Shown here: in pieces, positions 22,338 through 32,700 of the stretch
Layout of the letters: each line of letters opens with the position of its first letter
How positions within the stretch are numbered: position 1 is the stretch's first letter
Assembly: GCF_900603025.1 (NCBI RefSeq)
Contig: NZ_LR026975.1
Span: 992,001 to 1,056,000, forward strand
Origin: Mycolicibacterium hassiacum DSM 44199
GTDB taxonomy: Bacteria > Actinomycetota > Actinomycetes > Mycobacteriales > Mycobacteriaceae
Direction: 5' to 3'
Length of the DNA: 64,000 nucleotides
Notes under the pieces: model-generated
Told to the model about the DNA's origin: nothing
Database searches by the model: none
The model's input: only the letters and a program-made list of their open reading frames with translations
Position numbers and translations under genes: made by a program

Positions 22338-24623
22338 GTGGCCACGCTCACCGATCGCCTGGACTACATCCTCGGCCGCAAGGCCGCCCGCTCCCTCGAG
22401 GAGCACCTCGGCATCCGCACGGTCAACGATCTGCTGCGGCACTATCCCCGCAAGTACAGCGACGGCACCACGGTGCTCGACGAGAACGACGAACTCGAAG
22501 AGGGCGAGCACGTCACCTTCGTCGACGTCATCACCGCCGTCAAGGTCGGCAACATGAAGCCGCAGTACGACAAGAAGACCAAGCGCACCAGGACCCGCAA
22601 ATACGTGCGCATCACCCTCGGGCGGCGCAAACCCGTGGTGACCGCGACGTTCTTCAACGCCGACTGGATGCTCAACGACCTTGTCGAGGGCACCCGGTTG
22701 ATCCTGTCCGGTGAGGTCGGCTACTTCCGGGGCACCCTGCAGTTGACCCATCCGGCGTTTCTGGTGCTGGAGTCGCCCAGCGGGCGGATGATCGGCAGCA
22801 AGTCGATGAAGACCATCGCCTCGACGGCGGGCGCCACCGGCGACGAGTTGCTGGCTGCCTTCGATCGCGACTTCTTCCCGATCTATCCCGCCACGGCCAA
22901 GCTGCAGACCTGGGAGATCTACGCCTGCGTGCGCCAGGTGCTCGACGTGCTCGACCCGATCCCCGAGCCGCTGCCGGAGTCGTTTCTGCGCGAACACAAT
23001 CTGATCTCCGAGGATCAGGCACTGCGCGCCATCCACACCGCCGAGCGGGCGGTGGAACGAGATGCCGCCGTCGCACGTCTGACCTTCGATGAGGCGATCG
23101 GACTGCAATGGGCGCTGGTGCAGCGGCGGTTCAGTGACGCCGCCGGTTCCGGACCGTCGGCACCGCTGCGCGACGACGGGTTGGTGGCCGCGTTGCGAAA
23201 GCAGTTGCCGTTCAAGCTCACCGACGGTCAGGAAGACGTGCTGAAGGTGATCTCGGCCGAACTGGCCGGTACCCGGCCGATGAACCGCATGCTGCAGGGC
23301 GAGGTCGGATCCGGCAAGACCATCGTGTCGGTGCTGGCGATGCTGCAGATGGTCGACGCCGGGTACCAATGTGCACTGCTGGCGCCGACCGAGGTGCTGG
23401 CCACCCAACACGCTCGCTCGATCCGCGACGTGCTGGGTCCGTTGGCGATGGCCGGACAGCTCGGCGGCGCCGAGGGTGCCACCCGCGTGGCGTTGCTGAC
23501 CGGATCGATGTCGCCGCAACAGAAGCGAGCGGTGCGCGACGAGGTGGCCAGTGGTGAGGCCGGAATCGTCGTCGGCACGCACGCGCTGCTGCAGGACGCC
23601 GTCGAATTCCACCGGCTGGGAATGGTGGTGGTCGACGAACAGCACCGGTTCGGCGTCGAACAGCGGGACAGGCTGCGCAGCAAGGCACCTGACGGCATCA
23701 CCCCGCATCTGCTGGTGATGACCGCGACCCCGATCCCGCGTACGGTGGCGTTGACCCACTACGGCGATCTGGAAACGTCCACACTGCGCGAGTTGCCGCG
23801 CGGACGCCAACCCATCACCACCAACACCATCTTCGCCAGCGAGAAACCCGCCTGGCTGAACCGCGCGTGGCAGCGCATCGCCGAGGAGGTGGCCCAGGGC
23901 CGGCAGGCGTACGTGGTCGCCTCCCGTATCGACGAGAACGACACCGGCCCCGACAACGCCCCGGACCACAAGAACGGCTCGGACAAGACCAAGGCGGGCA
24001 GGAAGAGCGAGGGCGGCCCGCCGCCGATCACGGTGCTCGAGTTGTTCGACCGGCTCCGCGCCGGCCCGCTGGCGGGGCTGCGGCTGGGCCTGATGCACGG
24101 CAGGCTGCCGGCCGACGAGAAGGACGCGGTGATGAACGCGTTCCGGACGGGCGAGATCGACGTGCTGGTGTGCACCACCGTGATCGAGGTCGGCGTGGAC
24201 GTGCCCAACGCCACCGTGATGGTGGTGATGGACGCCGACCGGTTCGGCATCAGCCAGCTCCATCAGCTGCGCGGCCGCATCGGCCGCGGCCAACACCCCA
24301 GCCTGTGTCTATTGGTGTCGCGGCTGCCCAGCACCTCGCATGCCGGCAAGCGGCTCACCGCCGTCGCCTCGACGCTCGACGGATTCGCCCTGGCCGACCT
24401 CGACCTCGCCGAGCGTGGTGAGGGAGATGTGTTGGGCTACAACCAGTCCGGTCGGCCCATCACGTTGCGATTCCTGTCGCTGCGGGACCACTACGACATC
24501 ATCGCCACCGCGCGGGCCTTCTGCGAACAGCGCTACCGGCGCACCCCCGACGATCCGCGGCTGGCGACCCTGGCCGCTCCGTTCGTCGACAGCGACCGCG
24601 TCGAATTCCTGGAGAAGGCATGA
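22338..24623 (+). CDS. recG: ATP-dependent DNA helicase RecG
   Basis: 761 aa; reverses stalled replication forks and branch-migrates Holliday junctions. The N-terminal part contains the wedge/OB domain (residues about 60-160). Walker A is GEVGSGKT (about residue 323), the DExH-type box is VVDEQHRFGVEQR, and motif VI is QLRGRIGRGQHPS. A lysine-rich insertion near GSDKTKAGRKSEGG lies between helicase motifs III and IV. The GTG at 22338 just after the DAK2 stop matches the family start; the open frame upstream overlaps the DAK2 gene. It overlaps the next gene by 4 nt (ATGA). Confidence 0.95.
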   Translation: MATLTDRLDYILGRKAARSLEEHLGIRTVNDLLRHYPRKYSDGTTVLDENDELEEGEHVTFVDVITAVKVGNMKPQYDKKTKRTRTRKYVRITLGRRKPVVTATFFNADWMLNDLVEGTRLILSGEVGYFRGTLQLTHPAFLVLESPSGRMIGSKSMKTIASTAGATGDELLAAFDRDFFPIYPATAKLQTWEIYACVRQVLDVLDPIPEPLPESFLREHNLISEDQALRAIHTAERAVERDAAVARLTFDEAIGLQWALVQRRFSDAAGSGPSAPLRDDGLVAALRKQLPFKLTDGQEDVLKVISAELAGTRPMNRMLQGEVGSGKTIVSVLAMLQMVDAGYQCALLAPTEVLATQHARSIRDVLGPLAMAGQLGGAEGATRVALLTGSMSPQQKRAVRDEVASGEAGIVVGTHALLQDAVEFHRLGMVVVDEQHRFGVEQRDRLRSKAPDGITPHLLVMTATPIPRTVALTHYGDLETSTLRELPRGRQPITTNTIFASEKPAWLNRAWQRIAEEVAQGRQAYVVASRIDENDTGPDNAPDHKNGSDKTKAGRKSEGGPPPITVLELFDRLRAGPLAGLRLGLMHGRLPADEKDAVMNAFRTGEIDVLVCTTVIEVGVDVPNATVMVVMDADRFGISQLHQLRGRIGRGQHPSLCLLVSRLPSTSHAGKRLTAVASTLDGFALADLDLAERGEGDVLGYNQSGRPITLRFLSLRDHYDIIATARAFCEQRYRRTPDDPRLATLAAPFVDSDRVEFLEKA

Positions 24624-25324
24624 CCCGTCGTCAGTTGGGCTGGTTGCTGGCGCTGGTGGTGATCGCGGTGGTGGTCGCCGTTCAGGTGATCGCCTCGTCG
24701 AACCGGCAACCGGCGCTGGTGCGCGCCGATCTGCCGACCGTGGCGCCGGGGGTGGACGTGCTCGCCGGGATCCGCGAGGTGCCGGTGCGCATCCGCGGTC
24801 ACGACTATCACCGGGACGCGTTCGGCGAGGCCTGGACCGACGACAACCCCGCGCCCGGTGGACGCAACGGTTGCGACACCCGCAACGACATCCTCGACCG
24901 CGACCTGGACGACAAGACCTACGTGTCGACCAAACGGTGCCCCAGGGCCGTCGCCACCGGAACCCTGCACGATCCGTACACCAACGCCGTCGTCTCCTTC
25001 ACCCGCGGCGAAAACACCGGCGCCGTAGTGCAGATCGACCACATCGTGCCGCTGGCCTACGCTTGGGACATGGGGGCGCGCAACTGGCCGGCCGAACAGC
25101 GGCTGCGGTTCGCCAACGATCCGGCCAATCTGCTCGCGGTCGCGGGACAGGCCAACCAGGACAAGGGCGATCAGGAGCCCGCTCGCTGGATGCCGCCGAA
25201 CACGGCGTTCCACTGCCAGTACGCGATGCAGTTCGTCGCGGTGCTGCGGGGATACTCGCTGCCCGTCGACGCCCCCTCCGCGACGGTGCTGCGGCGCGCG
25301 GCCGACACCTGCCCGAAGAGCTGA
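24620..25324 (+). CDS. Membrane-anchored HNH nuclease-like protein (DUF1524)
   Basis: 234 aa. One hydrophobic N-terminal segment (LGWLLALVVIAVVVAVQVIA, residues about 6-25) acts as a signal anchor, so the rest is likely outside the membrane. The C-terminal half has a His-Asn-His-type core: QIDHIVPLAYAWDMG followed by NDPANLLAVAGQANQDKG, as in DUF1524/GmrSD_C proteins. Four cysteines (CDTR, KRCP, FHCQY, TCPKS) may form disulfides. It is translationally coupled to recG. The Rv2972c position fits. Nuclease activity is inferred from the motif only. Confidence 0.82.
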   Translation: MTRRQLGWLLALVVIAVVVAVQVIASSNRQPALVRADLPTVAPGVDVLAGIREVPVRIRGHDYHRDAFGEAWTDDNPAPGGRNGCDTRNDILDRDLDDKTYVSTKRCPRAVATGTLHDPYTNAVVSFTRGENTGAVVQIDHIVPLAYAWDMGARNWPAEQRLRFANDPANLLAVAGQANQDKGDQEPARWMPPNTAFHCQYAMQFVAVLRGYSLPVDAPSATVLRRAADTCPKS

Positions 25325-25345
25325 CCACCCCGAAGAACCGCCACA

Positions 25346-25378
25346 GCCCGGGCCTGATCGCGGTGGATCCGCCCGGGC
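25346..25378. terminator. GC-rich dyad between convergent genes
   Basis: GCCCGGGC occurs at 25346-25353 and again at 25371-25378; each copy is self-complementary and the two can pair across 17 nt. It lies between the ends of the HNH gene and the aldo-keto reductase. There is no T tract; a terminator role is a guess. Confidence 0.3.
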
Positions 25379-25391
25379 CGCGCCGGAGTGG

Positions 25392-26243
25392 TCAGGAGCC
25401 GGTGAAGGTGTCCGGGTCCGGCCGGAAACGCGTCCCGTCGTCGAGGCCGTTGATGGCGGCCATCTGCTCCTCGGTGAGCTCGAAGTCGAACACCTCGAGA
25501 TTCGCCTTCAGGTGCTCCGGCTTGGTGGACCGCACCACCACCGCGTTGCCCAGCTGCAGATTCCACCGCAGCAGCACCTGTGCCGGCGTCTTGCCGTGCG
25601 CCTGCGCCACCTCGGTGATGGTCGGGTTGTCCAGCAGCCGGCCCACACCCAGCGGGCTGTAGGCCTCGGTGACGATGCCGTAGTTGGCGTTCACCTGGCG
25701 CAGCTCGGCCTGGTTGAGCAGCGGGTGCAGCTCGATCTGGTTGACCGCCGGGGTGAAGAACGACAGGTCGATGATGTTCGACAGGTGCTCGGCGTGGAAG
25801 TTGGACACCCCGATCGACCGGGTGTCGCCGACCTCCTTGCGCTTCATCAGGCCGCCCCAGCTGTCGATGTACTTGCCCTGCTCACCGGCCGGCCAGTGGA
25901 TCAGGTACAGGTCGACGTAGCCGAGCCCGAGCTGCTTGACGCTCTCCTGGCAGGCGTCCTGCGAGGCCTGGAAGCCCTGGTTGCGGACGTCCAGCTTGGA
26001 GGTGACGAAGACCTCCTCACGGGGCACCCCGGAGGCGCGCACGGCGCGGCCCACCGCAGCCTCGTTGCCGTAGCTGGCGGCGGTGTCGATCAGCCGGTAG
26101 CCGGCCTCCAGCGCTGCGAGCACGGCCGCCTCGGCCTCGGACTCCGACAGCTCACCCACACCGATACCGAGCACCGGCATGGTGTTCCCGTCGTTGAGCT
26201 CGACGGTCGGTACCGGGGTCGCCTGCCCGTTCGATGGCGTCAT
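25392..26243 (-). CDS. Aldo-keto reductase (Rv2971-like)
   Basis: 283 aa, AKR5-type TIM barrel, NADPH-dependent carbonyl reductase. The catalytic tetrad is visible: Asp and Tyr in DTAASYGNE, Lys in VTSKLDV, His in YLIHWPAG. The NADPH-binding loop near the C-terminus contains [14 protein letters not shown]. The ATG at 26243 follows AGGTGAG. It is the second gene of a pair: the upstream paralogue ends 5 bp before it. The M. tuberculosis relative reduces dicarbonyls such as methylglyoxal; the substrate here is inferred. Confidence 0.9.
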   Translation of the reverse strand: MTPSNGQATPVPTVELNDGNTMPVLGIGVGELSESEAEAAVLAALEAGYRLIDTAASYGNEAAVGRAVRASGVPREEVFVTSKLDVRNQGFQASQDACQESVKQLGLGYVDLYLIHWPAGEQGKYIDSWGGLMKRKEVGDTRSIGVSNFHAEHLSNIIDLSFFTPAVNQIELHPLLNQAELRQVNANYGIVTEAYSPLGVGRLLDNPTITEVAQAHGKTPAQVLLRWNLQLGNAVVVRSTKPEHLKANLEVFDFELTEEQMAAINGLDDGTRFRPDPDTFTGS

Positions 26244-26248
26244 CTCAC

Positions 26249-27079
26249 CTACCCTGTGAAGTCGAACGTTCTCGGGTCGGGTCCCAGGCGAGTTCCGTCG
26301 CCCAGCGACGAGATCGATGCCATGTCCTGTTCGCTGAGCTCGAACGTGAACACATCGAAGTTGCTCACGATCCGCTCTGGGGTGACCGACTTCGGGATGA
26401 CTATATTGCCCAGTTGCATATGCCACCTAATCAGTACCTGGGCGGGAGTGCGGTTGTGCGCCTCGGCCACCCGGGTCACCACCGGATGCTCGAGCAGGGA
26501 TCCCTGACCCAGCGGGCTCCAGGCCTCGGTGGCGATCCCCAGCTGTGCGTGCACCTGTCGCAGCTCGGATTGCTGCAGCCGCGGATGCAGCTCGATCTGG
26601 TTGACCGCCGGCACGATCCCGACGGCGTCGATGAGAATCCGCAGGTGATCGGGTTCGAAGTTGCTGACCCCGATGGAGCGGATGCGACCTTGGTCACGTA
26701 GATACGCGAAGGCGCGGAAGGTGTCGACGAACAGGTTGCGCGCCGGCATCGGCCAGTGGATCAGGTACAGATCGAGGTAGTCCAGCCCCAGCCGCTGCAT
26801 GCTGAGGTCGAAGGCCTTGAGCGTGGAGTCGTAACCCTGGTCGGCATTCCACAGCTTTGTGGTGATGAACACCTCCTCGCGCGGCAGCCCCGATTTCGCC
26901 AGGGCCAACCCCACCTCCCGCTCGTTGGCATACGCTGCGGCGGTGTCGATGTGCCGGTAGCCGGCCTCCAGCGCGGTGGTCACGGCCTGCTCGGTGCGAT
27001 CCGGCGGCGTCTGCCAAACGCCGAGTCCGACCTGAGGTATCGAATTACCGTCGTTGAGCGTGATCGAGGGAGATGTCAT
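26249..27079 (-). CDS. Aldo-keto reductase, tandem paralogue
   Basis: 276 aa. Same architecture as its neighbour: DTAAAYANE (Asp, Tyr), ITTKLWNAD (Lys), YLIHWPMP (His), and [12 protein letters not shown] for NADPH 2'-phosphate binding. The PKS triplet here is the usual form, whereas the paralogue has VRSTKPE. It is probably an old tandem duplicate, since identity looks only moderate. Its ATG (27079-27077) shares the CATG tetranucleotide with the start of the divergent esterase. Confidence 0.9.
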   Translation of the reverse strand: MTSPSITLNDGNSIPQVGLGVWQTPPDRTEQAVTTALEAGYRHIDTAAAYANEREVGLALAKSGLPREEVFITTKLWNADQGYDSTLKAFDLSMQRLGLDYLDLYLIHWPMPARNLFVDTFRAFAYLRDQGRIRSIGVSNFEPDHLRILIDAVGIVPAVNQIELHPRLQQSELRQVHAQLGIATEAWSPLGQGSLLEHPVVTRVAEAHNRTPAQVLIRWHMQLGNIVIPKSVTPERIVSNFDVFTFELSEQDMASISSLGDGTRLGPDPRTFDFTG

Positions 27080-28172
27080 GACGACGAGTCTGCCAGCAGC
27101 GACCTCCGTGGCGGGGCGGAAGCAGGCCCTGCTCACCATCGCCGCCGGTGCCACCCTGCGGGCGCTGCCGCGCATCCCGGATCCGGTCAAACGGCTGCTG
27201 CTCGCGGGGCGCAGCGTCACCCTGGACGGCAACACCCTCGACACCACGCTGCAGCTGATGCTCGCCGGTCAGCGCGCGGTCGGGCTGGACGGCCTGGTCA
27301 ACACCGATGACGTCGGCGCGGCACGGGCCCAGCTCGAGGCGCTGGCCGCGTCGTTCCGGCAGCACATCCCGGTGGCCGCGGTCACCGAGCTGACGATCCC
27401 GGGCCCGGCCGGTGCGATCCGCGCCCGCCACTACCGGCCGCTCGGCGCCGGCGCCCGGCCGATGCTGGTCTTCTACCACGGCGGCGGGCAGGTGATCGGC
27501 AGCCTCGACAGCCACGACGACCTGTGCCGCAAGATCTGCCGCGACGCCGACGTGCACGTGCTGTCGGTCGACTACCGGCTGGCGCCGGAGCACAAGGCGC
27601 CGGCCGGGTCCGACGACGCGTACGCGGGCTTTTCGTGGGCGCAGGAACACGCCGCCGAGCTGGGGGCCGATCCCGAGGTGATCGCGGTCGGCGGCGACAG
27701 CGCCGGCGGCAACCTGGCCGCCCTGGTGGCGTTGCGTGCCCGCGACGAGGACATCGCGCCGCCGGCGCTGCAGCTGCTGTTCTATCCGGTCACCGACTAC
27801 GCCGCCCAGACCCGGTCGCAGATCCTGTTCGCGAGCGGGTTCTTTCTCACCAAACGCGATCTCGAGTGGTTCCGCGCCCACTACCTCGACGGCGCCGGCC
27901 TCGACGCCGCCGACCCGCGGGTGTCGCCGCTGCGCGCCGAGGACCTGTCCGGGCTGGCGCCCGCGCTGGTCCTCACCGCGGGGTTCGATCCGCTGCGCGA
28001 CGAGGGCCGCCAGTACGCCGACGCGATGCGCGCCGCGGGGGTGCCGGTGGACTACCGCGAATACGGTTCGCTGGTGCACGGCTTCGCCAACTTCTTCCCG
28101 CTCGGCGGGGGCAGCGCGGTCGCGACCACCGAGGCGATCTCCGCGTTGCGGGCCCACCTCGCCCGCAGATGA
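27078..28172 (+). CDS. lipN: Alpha/beta hydrolase, hormone-sensitive-lipase-type esterase
   Basis: 364 aa. The oxyanion motif HGGG is in FYHGGGQVIGS (about residue 135); the nucleophile serine is in GGDSAGGNLAA (about 210); the catalytic Asp is in GFDPLRDEG and the His in LVHGFAN. This is the bacterial HSL family, which hydrolyses short to medium acyl esters; it fits LipN of M. tuberculosis by position. ATG 27078 follows GAGGGAG, which lies inside the coding start of the opposite reductase gene. Confidence 0.88.
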   Translation: MTTSLPAATSVAGRKQALLTIAAGATLRALPRIPDPVKRLLLAGRSVTLDGNTLDTTLQLMLAGQRAVGLDGLVNTDDVGAARAQLEALAASFRQHIPVAAVTELTIPGPAGAIRARHYRPLGAGARPMLVFYHGGGQVIGSLDSHDDLCRKICRDADVHVLSVDYRLAPEHKAPAGSDDAYAGFSWAQEHAAELGADPEVIAVGGDSAGGNLAALVALRARDEDIAPPALQLLFYPVTDYAAQTRSQILFASGFFLTKRDLEWFRAHYLDGAGLDAADPRVSPLRAEDLSGLAPALVLTAGFDPLRDEGRQYADAMRAAGVPVDYREYGSLVHGFANFFPLGGGSAVATTEAISALRAHLARR

Positions 28173-28205
28173 CGGGGCCGAAACCCCCGTCGGTACTCTT
28201 GTCGC

Positions 28206-29054
28206 GTGGCCACCAAACCCAAGAAGGGCGCGAAGTACGACCTCAAGGCAGCCGACCGCAAGCGCAACCTGGCCGTTCAGATCGGCCTGACCGCGGTGGT
28301 CGTGATCTTCGCCGTGGCGGTCGTGCTCTACATCGTGATGTCCGGTGAGGAGAAGCCGACCGTCGGGGACGTCAAGCCCATCCGGGTGGCGTCCGAGAAC
28401 GTGATCACCAAGGACGGCAGCGACGAGCCCAAGGCGGTGATCTCGCTGTACGAGGACTTCCTGTGCCCGGGTTGCCGCGGCTTCGAGCAGAATTTCGGCC
28501 CCACGCTCAACAAGCTGATCGACTCCGGCGCCGCCGCCGTCGACTACCACATGGTGTCCATCCTGGACCGGGTGGGCGAGGGCTACTCGTCGCGCGCAGG
28601 CAACGCCGCGTACTGCGTCGCCGAGGAGGACATCGAAGCGTTCCGCCGCTTCCACGCCGCGCTGTACGCCCAGCAGCCGGCCGAGGGCGTCGGGCCGTAC
28701 CCGGACAACGCGCGGCTGATCGAGATCGCCCGGCAGGCCGGTGTGGTGGGCGGCGTGCCCGACTGCATCAGCAAGCAGAAGTACACCAAGATGATCCAGG
28801 GCCAGGCCAGTGCGGCCGGGGTGCGCACCACGCCGACCGTGCGGATCAACGGCGAGGAATACAAGCCGACGTCCCCGGACGACCTGATCGCCAAGATCGA
28901 GGAGATCGTGGGCAACGTGCCCGCGCTCGACTCCGGCGCGCCGCCGCCAGCCGCCGATCCGAGGACCGCGCTGCCCCCCACACCGCAGGCGCCGAACGTC
29001 CCGGCCCAGACGCCTCCGGGCCCCGCACCCGCAGCCCCGACACCGAAGCCATGA
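28206..29054 (+). CDS. DsbA-like membrane-anchored thiol oxidoreductase
   Basis: 282 aa. A lysine-rich N-terminus and one transmembrane segment (residues about 28-46) anchor a thioredoxin-fold domain outside the membrane. The active site is CPGC in YEDFLCPGCRGFEQNF (about residue 88), and the cis-Pro loop is RTTPTVRING. The C-terminal 45 residues are Pro/Ala-rich. It catalyses disulfide formation in exported proteins and overlaps by 4 nt the VKOR gene that would re-oxidise it. It matches mycobacterial DsbA (Rv2969c). GTG start. Confidence 0.93.
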   Translation: MATKPKKGAKYDLKAADRKRNLAVQIGLTAVVVIFAVAVVLYIVMSGEEKPTVGDVKPIRVASENVITKDGSDEPKAVISLYEDFLCPGCRGFEQNFGPTLNKLIDSGAAAVDYHMVSILDRVGEGYSSRAGNAAYCVAEEDIEAFRRFHAALYAQQPAEGVGPYPDNARLIEIARQAGVVGGVPDCISKQKYTKMIQGQASAAGVRTTPTVRINGEEYKPTSPDDLIAKIEEIVGNVPALDSGAPPPAADPRTALPPTPQAPNVPAQTPPGPAPAAPTPKP

Positions 29055-29677
29055 GCGTCGCGGCGCCCGACACCACCGTCCCGGCGGACACCGATCCGCC
29101 GGCCGGGGTCGCCGTGCGCCGGGCGACCGCGTTCGGCGTGCTGATCGCCGGTGTGATCGGTCTGGCCGCGTCGCTGGCGCTGACCATCGAAAAGGTCGAG
29201 CTGCTCATCGATCCCGGCTACGAGCCGAGCTGCAGCTGGAACCCGGTGCTCTCGTGCGGGTCGGTGATGGTGACCCCGCAGGCCGCGGTGTTCGGTTTCC
29301 CCAACTCGCTGATCGGTGTGGTGTCGTTCACCCTGGTGCTGGTGACCGGCGTGCTCGCGGTGGGGCGGGTGCGGCTACCGCGCTGGTACTGGGCCGGTCT
29401 GGCGGTGGGGACGCTCGCCGGTGCGGTGTTCGTGCACTGGCTGATCTTCCAGAGCCTGTACCGGATCGGCGCGCTGTGCCCCTACTGCATGGTGGTGTGG
29501 GCGGTCACCATTCCGCTGCTCGTGCTGGCCACCTCGATCGCGATCGGGCCCGTAACGGCCCAGCCGGTGGTCCGCGCGCTGCTCACCTGGCGCTGGTCGG
29601 TGGTCACCCTGTGGTTCACCGCGGTGATTCTGCTGATTCTGGTGCGGTTCTGGGATTACTGGTCCACGCTCGCCTAG
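29051..29677 (+). CDS. Vitamin K epoxide reductase homologue (DsbB-like)
   Basis: 208 aa with four to five transmembrane segments. The CxxC redox centre is in GALCPYCMVVWAV (about residue 143), and the loop cysteine pair is in PSCSWNPVLSCGSV (about residues 58-68). VKOR passes electrons from DsbA to a quinone, replacing DsbB in actinobacteria. ATG 29051 overlaps the DsbA stop (ATGA). Confidence 0.95.
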   Translation: MSVAAPDTTVPADTDPPAGVAVRRATAFGVLIAGVIGLAASLALTIEKVELLIDPGYEPSCSWNPVLSCGSVMVTPQAAVFGFPNSLIGVVSFTLVLVTGVLAVGRVRLPRWYWAGLAVGTLAGAVFVHWLIFQSLYRIGALCPYCMVVWAVTIPLLVLATSIAIGPVTAQPVVRALLTWRWSVVTLWFTAVILLILVRFWDYWSTLA

Positions 29678-29729
29678 AGCACTGCGAACACGGGAAGATC
29701 GCACCGGTCTGACGAAGGATGGGTAGCGC

Positions 29730-32700
29730 TTGATTTCGAAAGTCCTAGTGGCCAATCGCGGCGAGATCGCGATCCGGGCGTTCCGTGCGGCGACCGAACT
29801 GGATATCGGCACCGTCGCGGTGTTCGCCCACGAGGACCGCAACTCGCTGCACCGGCTGAAGGCCGACGAATCCTACCAGATCGGCGAGCTGGGTCACCCG
29901 GTCCGGGCCTACCTGTCGGTCGACGAGATCATCCGGGTGGCCCGGCACGCGGGTGCGGACGCGGTCTACCCCGGCTACGGGTTCCTGTCGGAGAACCCGA
30001 ATCTGGCGGCCGCCTGTGCGGAGGCGGGGATCACGTTCATCGGCCCGGACGCCGAGGTGCTCAAGCTGACCGGCAACAAGGCGCGGGCGGTCGAGGCCGC
30101 CCGCGAGGCCGGCCTGCCGGTGCTGGCGTCGTCGCCGCCGTCGGCGTCGGTGGCCGAACTCGTCGCGGCCGCCGAGTCGATGCAGTTCCCGCTGTTCGTC
30201 AAGGCGGTCTCCGGCGGCGGCGGTCGCGGCATGCGTCGGGTGACCGATCCGGCGGGGCTGGCCGAGGCCATCGAGGCCGCGTCGAGGGAGGCGGAGTCGG
30301 CGTTCGGCGACCCGACCGTGTATCTGGAGCAGGCGGTCATCAATCCCCGCCACATCGAGGTGCAGATCCTGGCCGACCGCCACGGCAACGTCATGCACCT
30401 CTACGAGCGGGACTGCAGCATGCAGCGCCGCCACCAGAAGGTGGTCGAGCTCGCGCCCGCGCCGAACCTGGATCCGGCTCTGCGGGAACGGATGTGCGCC
30501 GATGCGGTGCGGTTCGCCCGGCACATCGGCTACACCTACGCCGGCACGGTGGAGTTCCTGCTCGACGAGCGTGGACATTACGTGTTCATCGAATGCAATC
30601 CGCGCATCCAGGTAGAACACACGGTCACCGAGGAGATCACCGATGTGGACCTGGTGTCGGCGCAGCTGCGCATCGCCTCCGGCGAGTCGCTGTCCGACCT
30701 TGGGCTGCAACAGGATTCGCTGCGGATCCGGGGCGCGGCACTGCAGTGCCGGATCACCACCGAGGACCCGGCCAACGGGTTCCGGCCCGACTCCGGTCGC
30801 ATCACCGGCTACCGGTCGCCGGGCGGGGCGGGCATCCGGCTGGACGGCGGAACCCATCTGGGCGCGGAGATCAGCGCGCATTTCGACTCGCTGCTGGTCA
30901 AACTGACCTGTCGCGGCAGGGATTTCGCCGAGGCGGTGGCCCGGGCGCGGCGGGCGCTGGCGGAGTTCCGGGTGCGCGGGGTGGCGACCAACATCCCGTT
31001 CCTGCTCGCGGTGGTCAACGACCCGGATTTCCAGGCCGGCCGGATCGCCACCTCGTTCATCGACGAGCGGCCCCATCTGCTGACCTCGCACACCCCGGCC
31101 GACCGCGGCACCAAGATCCTCAACTACCTGGCCGACATCACGGTCAACCAGCCGCACGGACCGCGGCCGTCGAAGGTCTACCCGCGCGACAAGCTGCCCG
31201 CGATCGATCTGGGCACTCCGCCGCCGCCCGGTTCGCGGCAGCGGCTGGCCGAACTCGGCCCGGAGGAGTTCGCCCGCTGGCTGCGTGACACCCCGGCGGT
31301 GGCCGTCACCGACACCACGTTCCGCGATGCGCACCAGTCGCTGCTGGCCACCCGGGTCCGGACCAACGGTCTGGTCGAGGTGGCGCCGTATGTAGCGCGG
31401 CTGACCCCGCAACTGCTGTCGATCGAGTGCTGGGGCGGGGCGACCTACGATGTGGCGCTGCGCTTCCTCAAGGAGGACCCCTGGGAGCGGCTGGCCGCGC
31501 TGCGGGAGGCGATCCCGAACATCTGCCTGCAGATGCTGCTGCGCGGGCGCAACACCGTCGGCTACACGCCGTATCCGGAGACCGTCACCAAGGCGTTCGT
31601 CGACGAGGCGGTCGCGACCGGGATCGACATCTTCCGCATCTTCGATGCGCTGAACAACGTCGACGCGATGCGCCCGGCGATCGACGCGGTGCGCGCGACC
31701 GGCACGGCGATCGCCGAGGTCGCGATCAGCTACACCGGGGATCTGTCCGATCCGGCGGAGGACCTCTACACCCTGGACTACTACCTGCGGCTGGCCGAGG
31801 AGATCGTCGAGGCCGGGGCGCACGTGCTGGCCATCAAGGACATGGCGGGGCTGCTGCGCCCGCCGGCGGCCGCGACCCTGGTCTCGGCGCTGCGCAGCCG
31901 CTTCGATCTGCCGGTGCACGTGCACACCCACGACACCCCGGGCGGACAGCTGGCCACCTACTGGGCGGCCTGGCAGGCCGGGGCCAGTGCGGTCGACGGG
32001 GCCTCGGCGCCGCTGGCCGGCACCACCAGCCAGCCGTCGTTGAGCTCGATCGTCGCCGCGGCGGCGCACACCGAATACGACACCGGACTGTCGCTGTCGG
32101 CGGTGTGCGATCTGGAGCCGTACTGGGAGGCGCTGCGCAAGGTCTACGCGCCGTTCGACGTGGCCGCGGCCGGTCCGACCACCCCGACCGGTCGGGTCTA
32201 CCACCACGAGATCCCCGGCGGGCAGCTGAGCAACCTGCGCCAGCAGGCGATCGCGCTCGGGCTGGGGGACCGGTTCGAGGAGATCGAGAACGCCTACGCC
32301 GCGGCCGACCGCATCCTCGGCCGGCTGGTCAAGGTCACCCCGTCCAGCAAGGTGGTGGGGGACCTGGCGCTGGCGCTGGTGGGTGCGGGGGTCGGCGCCG
32401 AAGAGTTCGCCGCCGACCCGGCCCGGTTCGACATCCCCGACTCGGTGATCGGTTTCCTGCGCGGCGAACTGGGGGATCCGCCCGGGGGCTGGCCGGAACC
32501 GTTCCGCACCAAGGCGCTGGCCGGCCGTGCCCCGGCCAAACCCACGGTGGCGCTGTCGGAGGAGGACGAGCAGCTGCTCGCGCAGCCCGGCCCCAAGCGG
32601 CAGGCCACCCTCAACCGGTTGTTGTTCCCCGGTCCCACCAAGGAGTTCGAACAGCACCGGGAGACCTACGGCGACACCTCCAGCCTGTCGGCGAACCAGT

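Noticed and set aside
21990..24296. A 768-residue open frame on the minus strand
   Set aside because: Lies antisense to the DAK2 gene and recG, with low-complexity His/Gln-rich translation and no domain.
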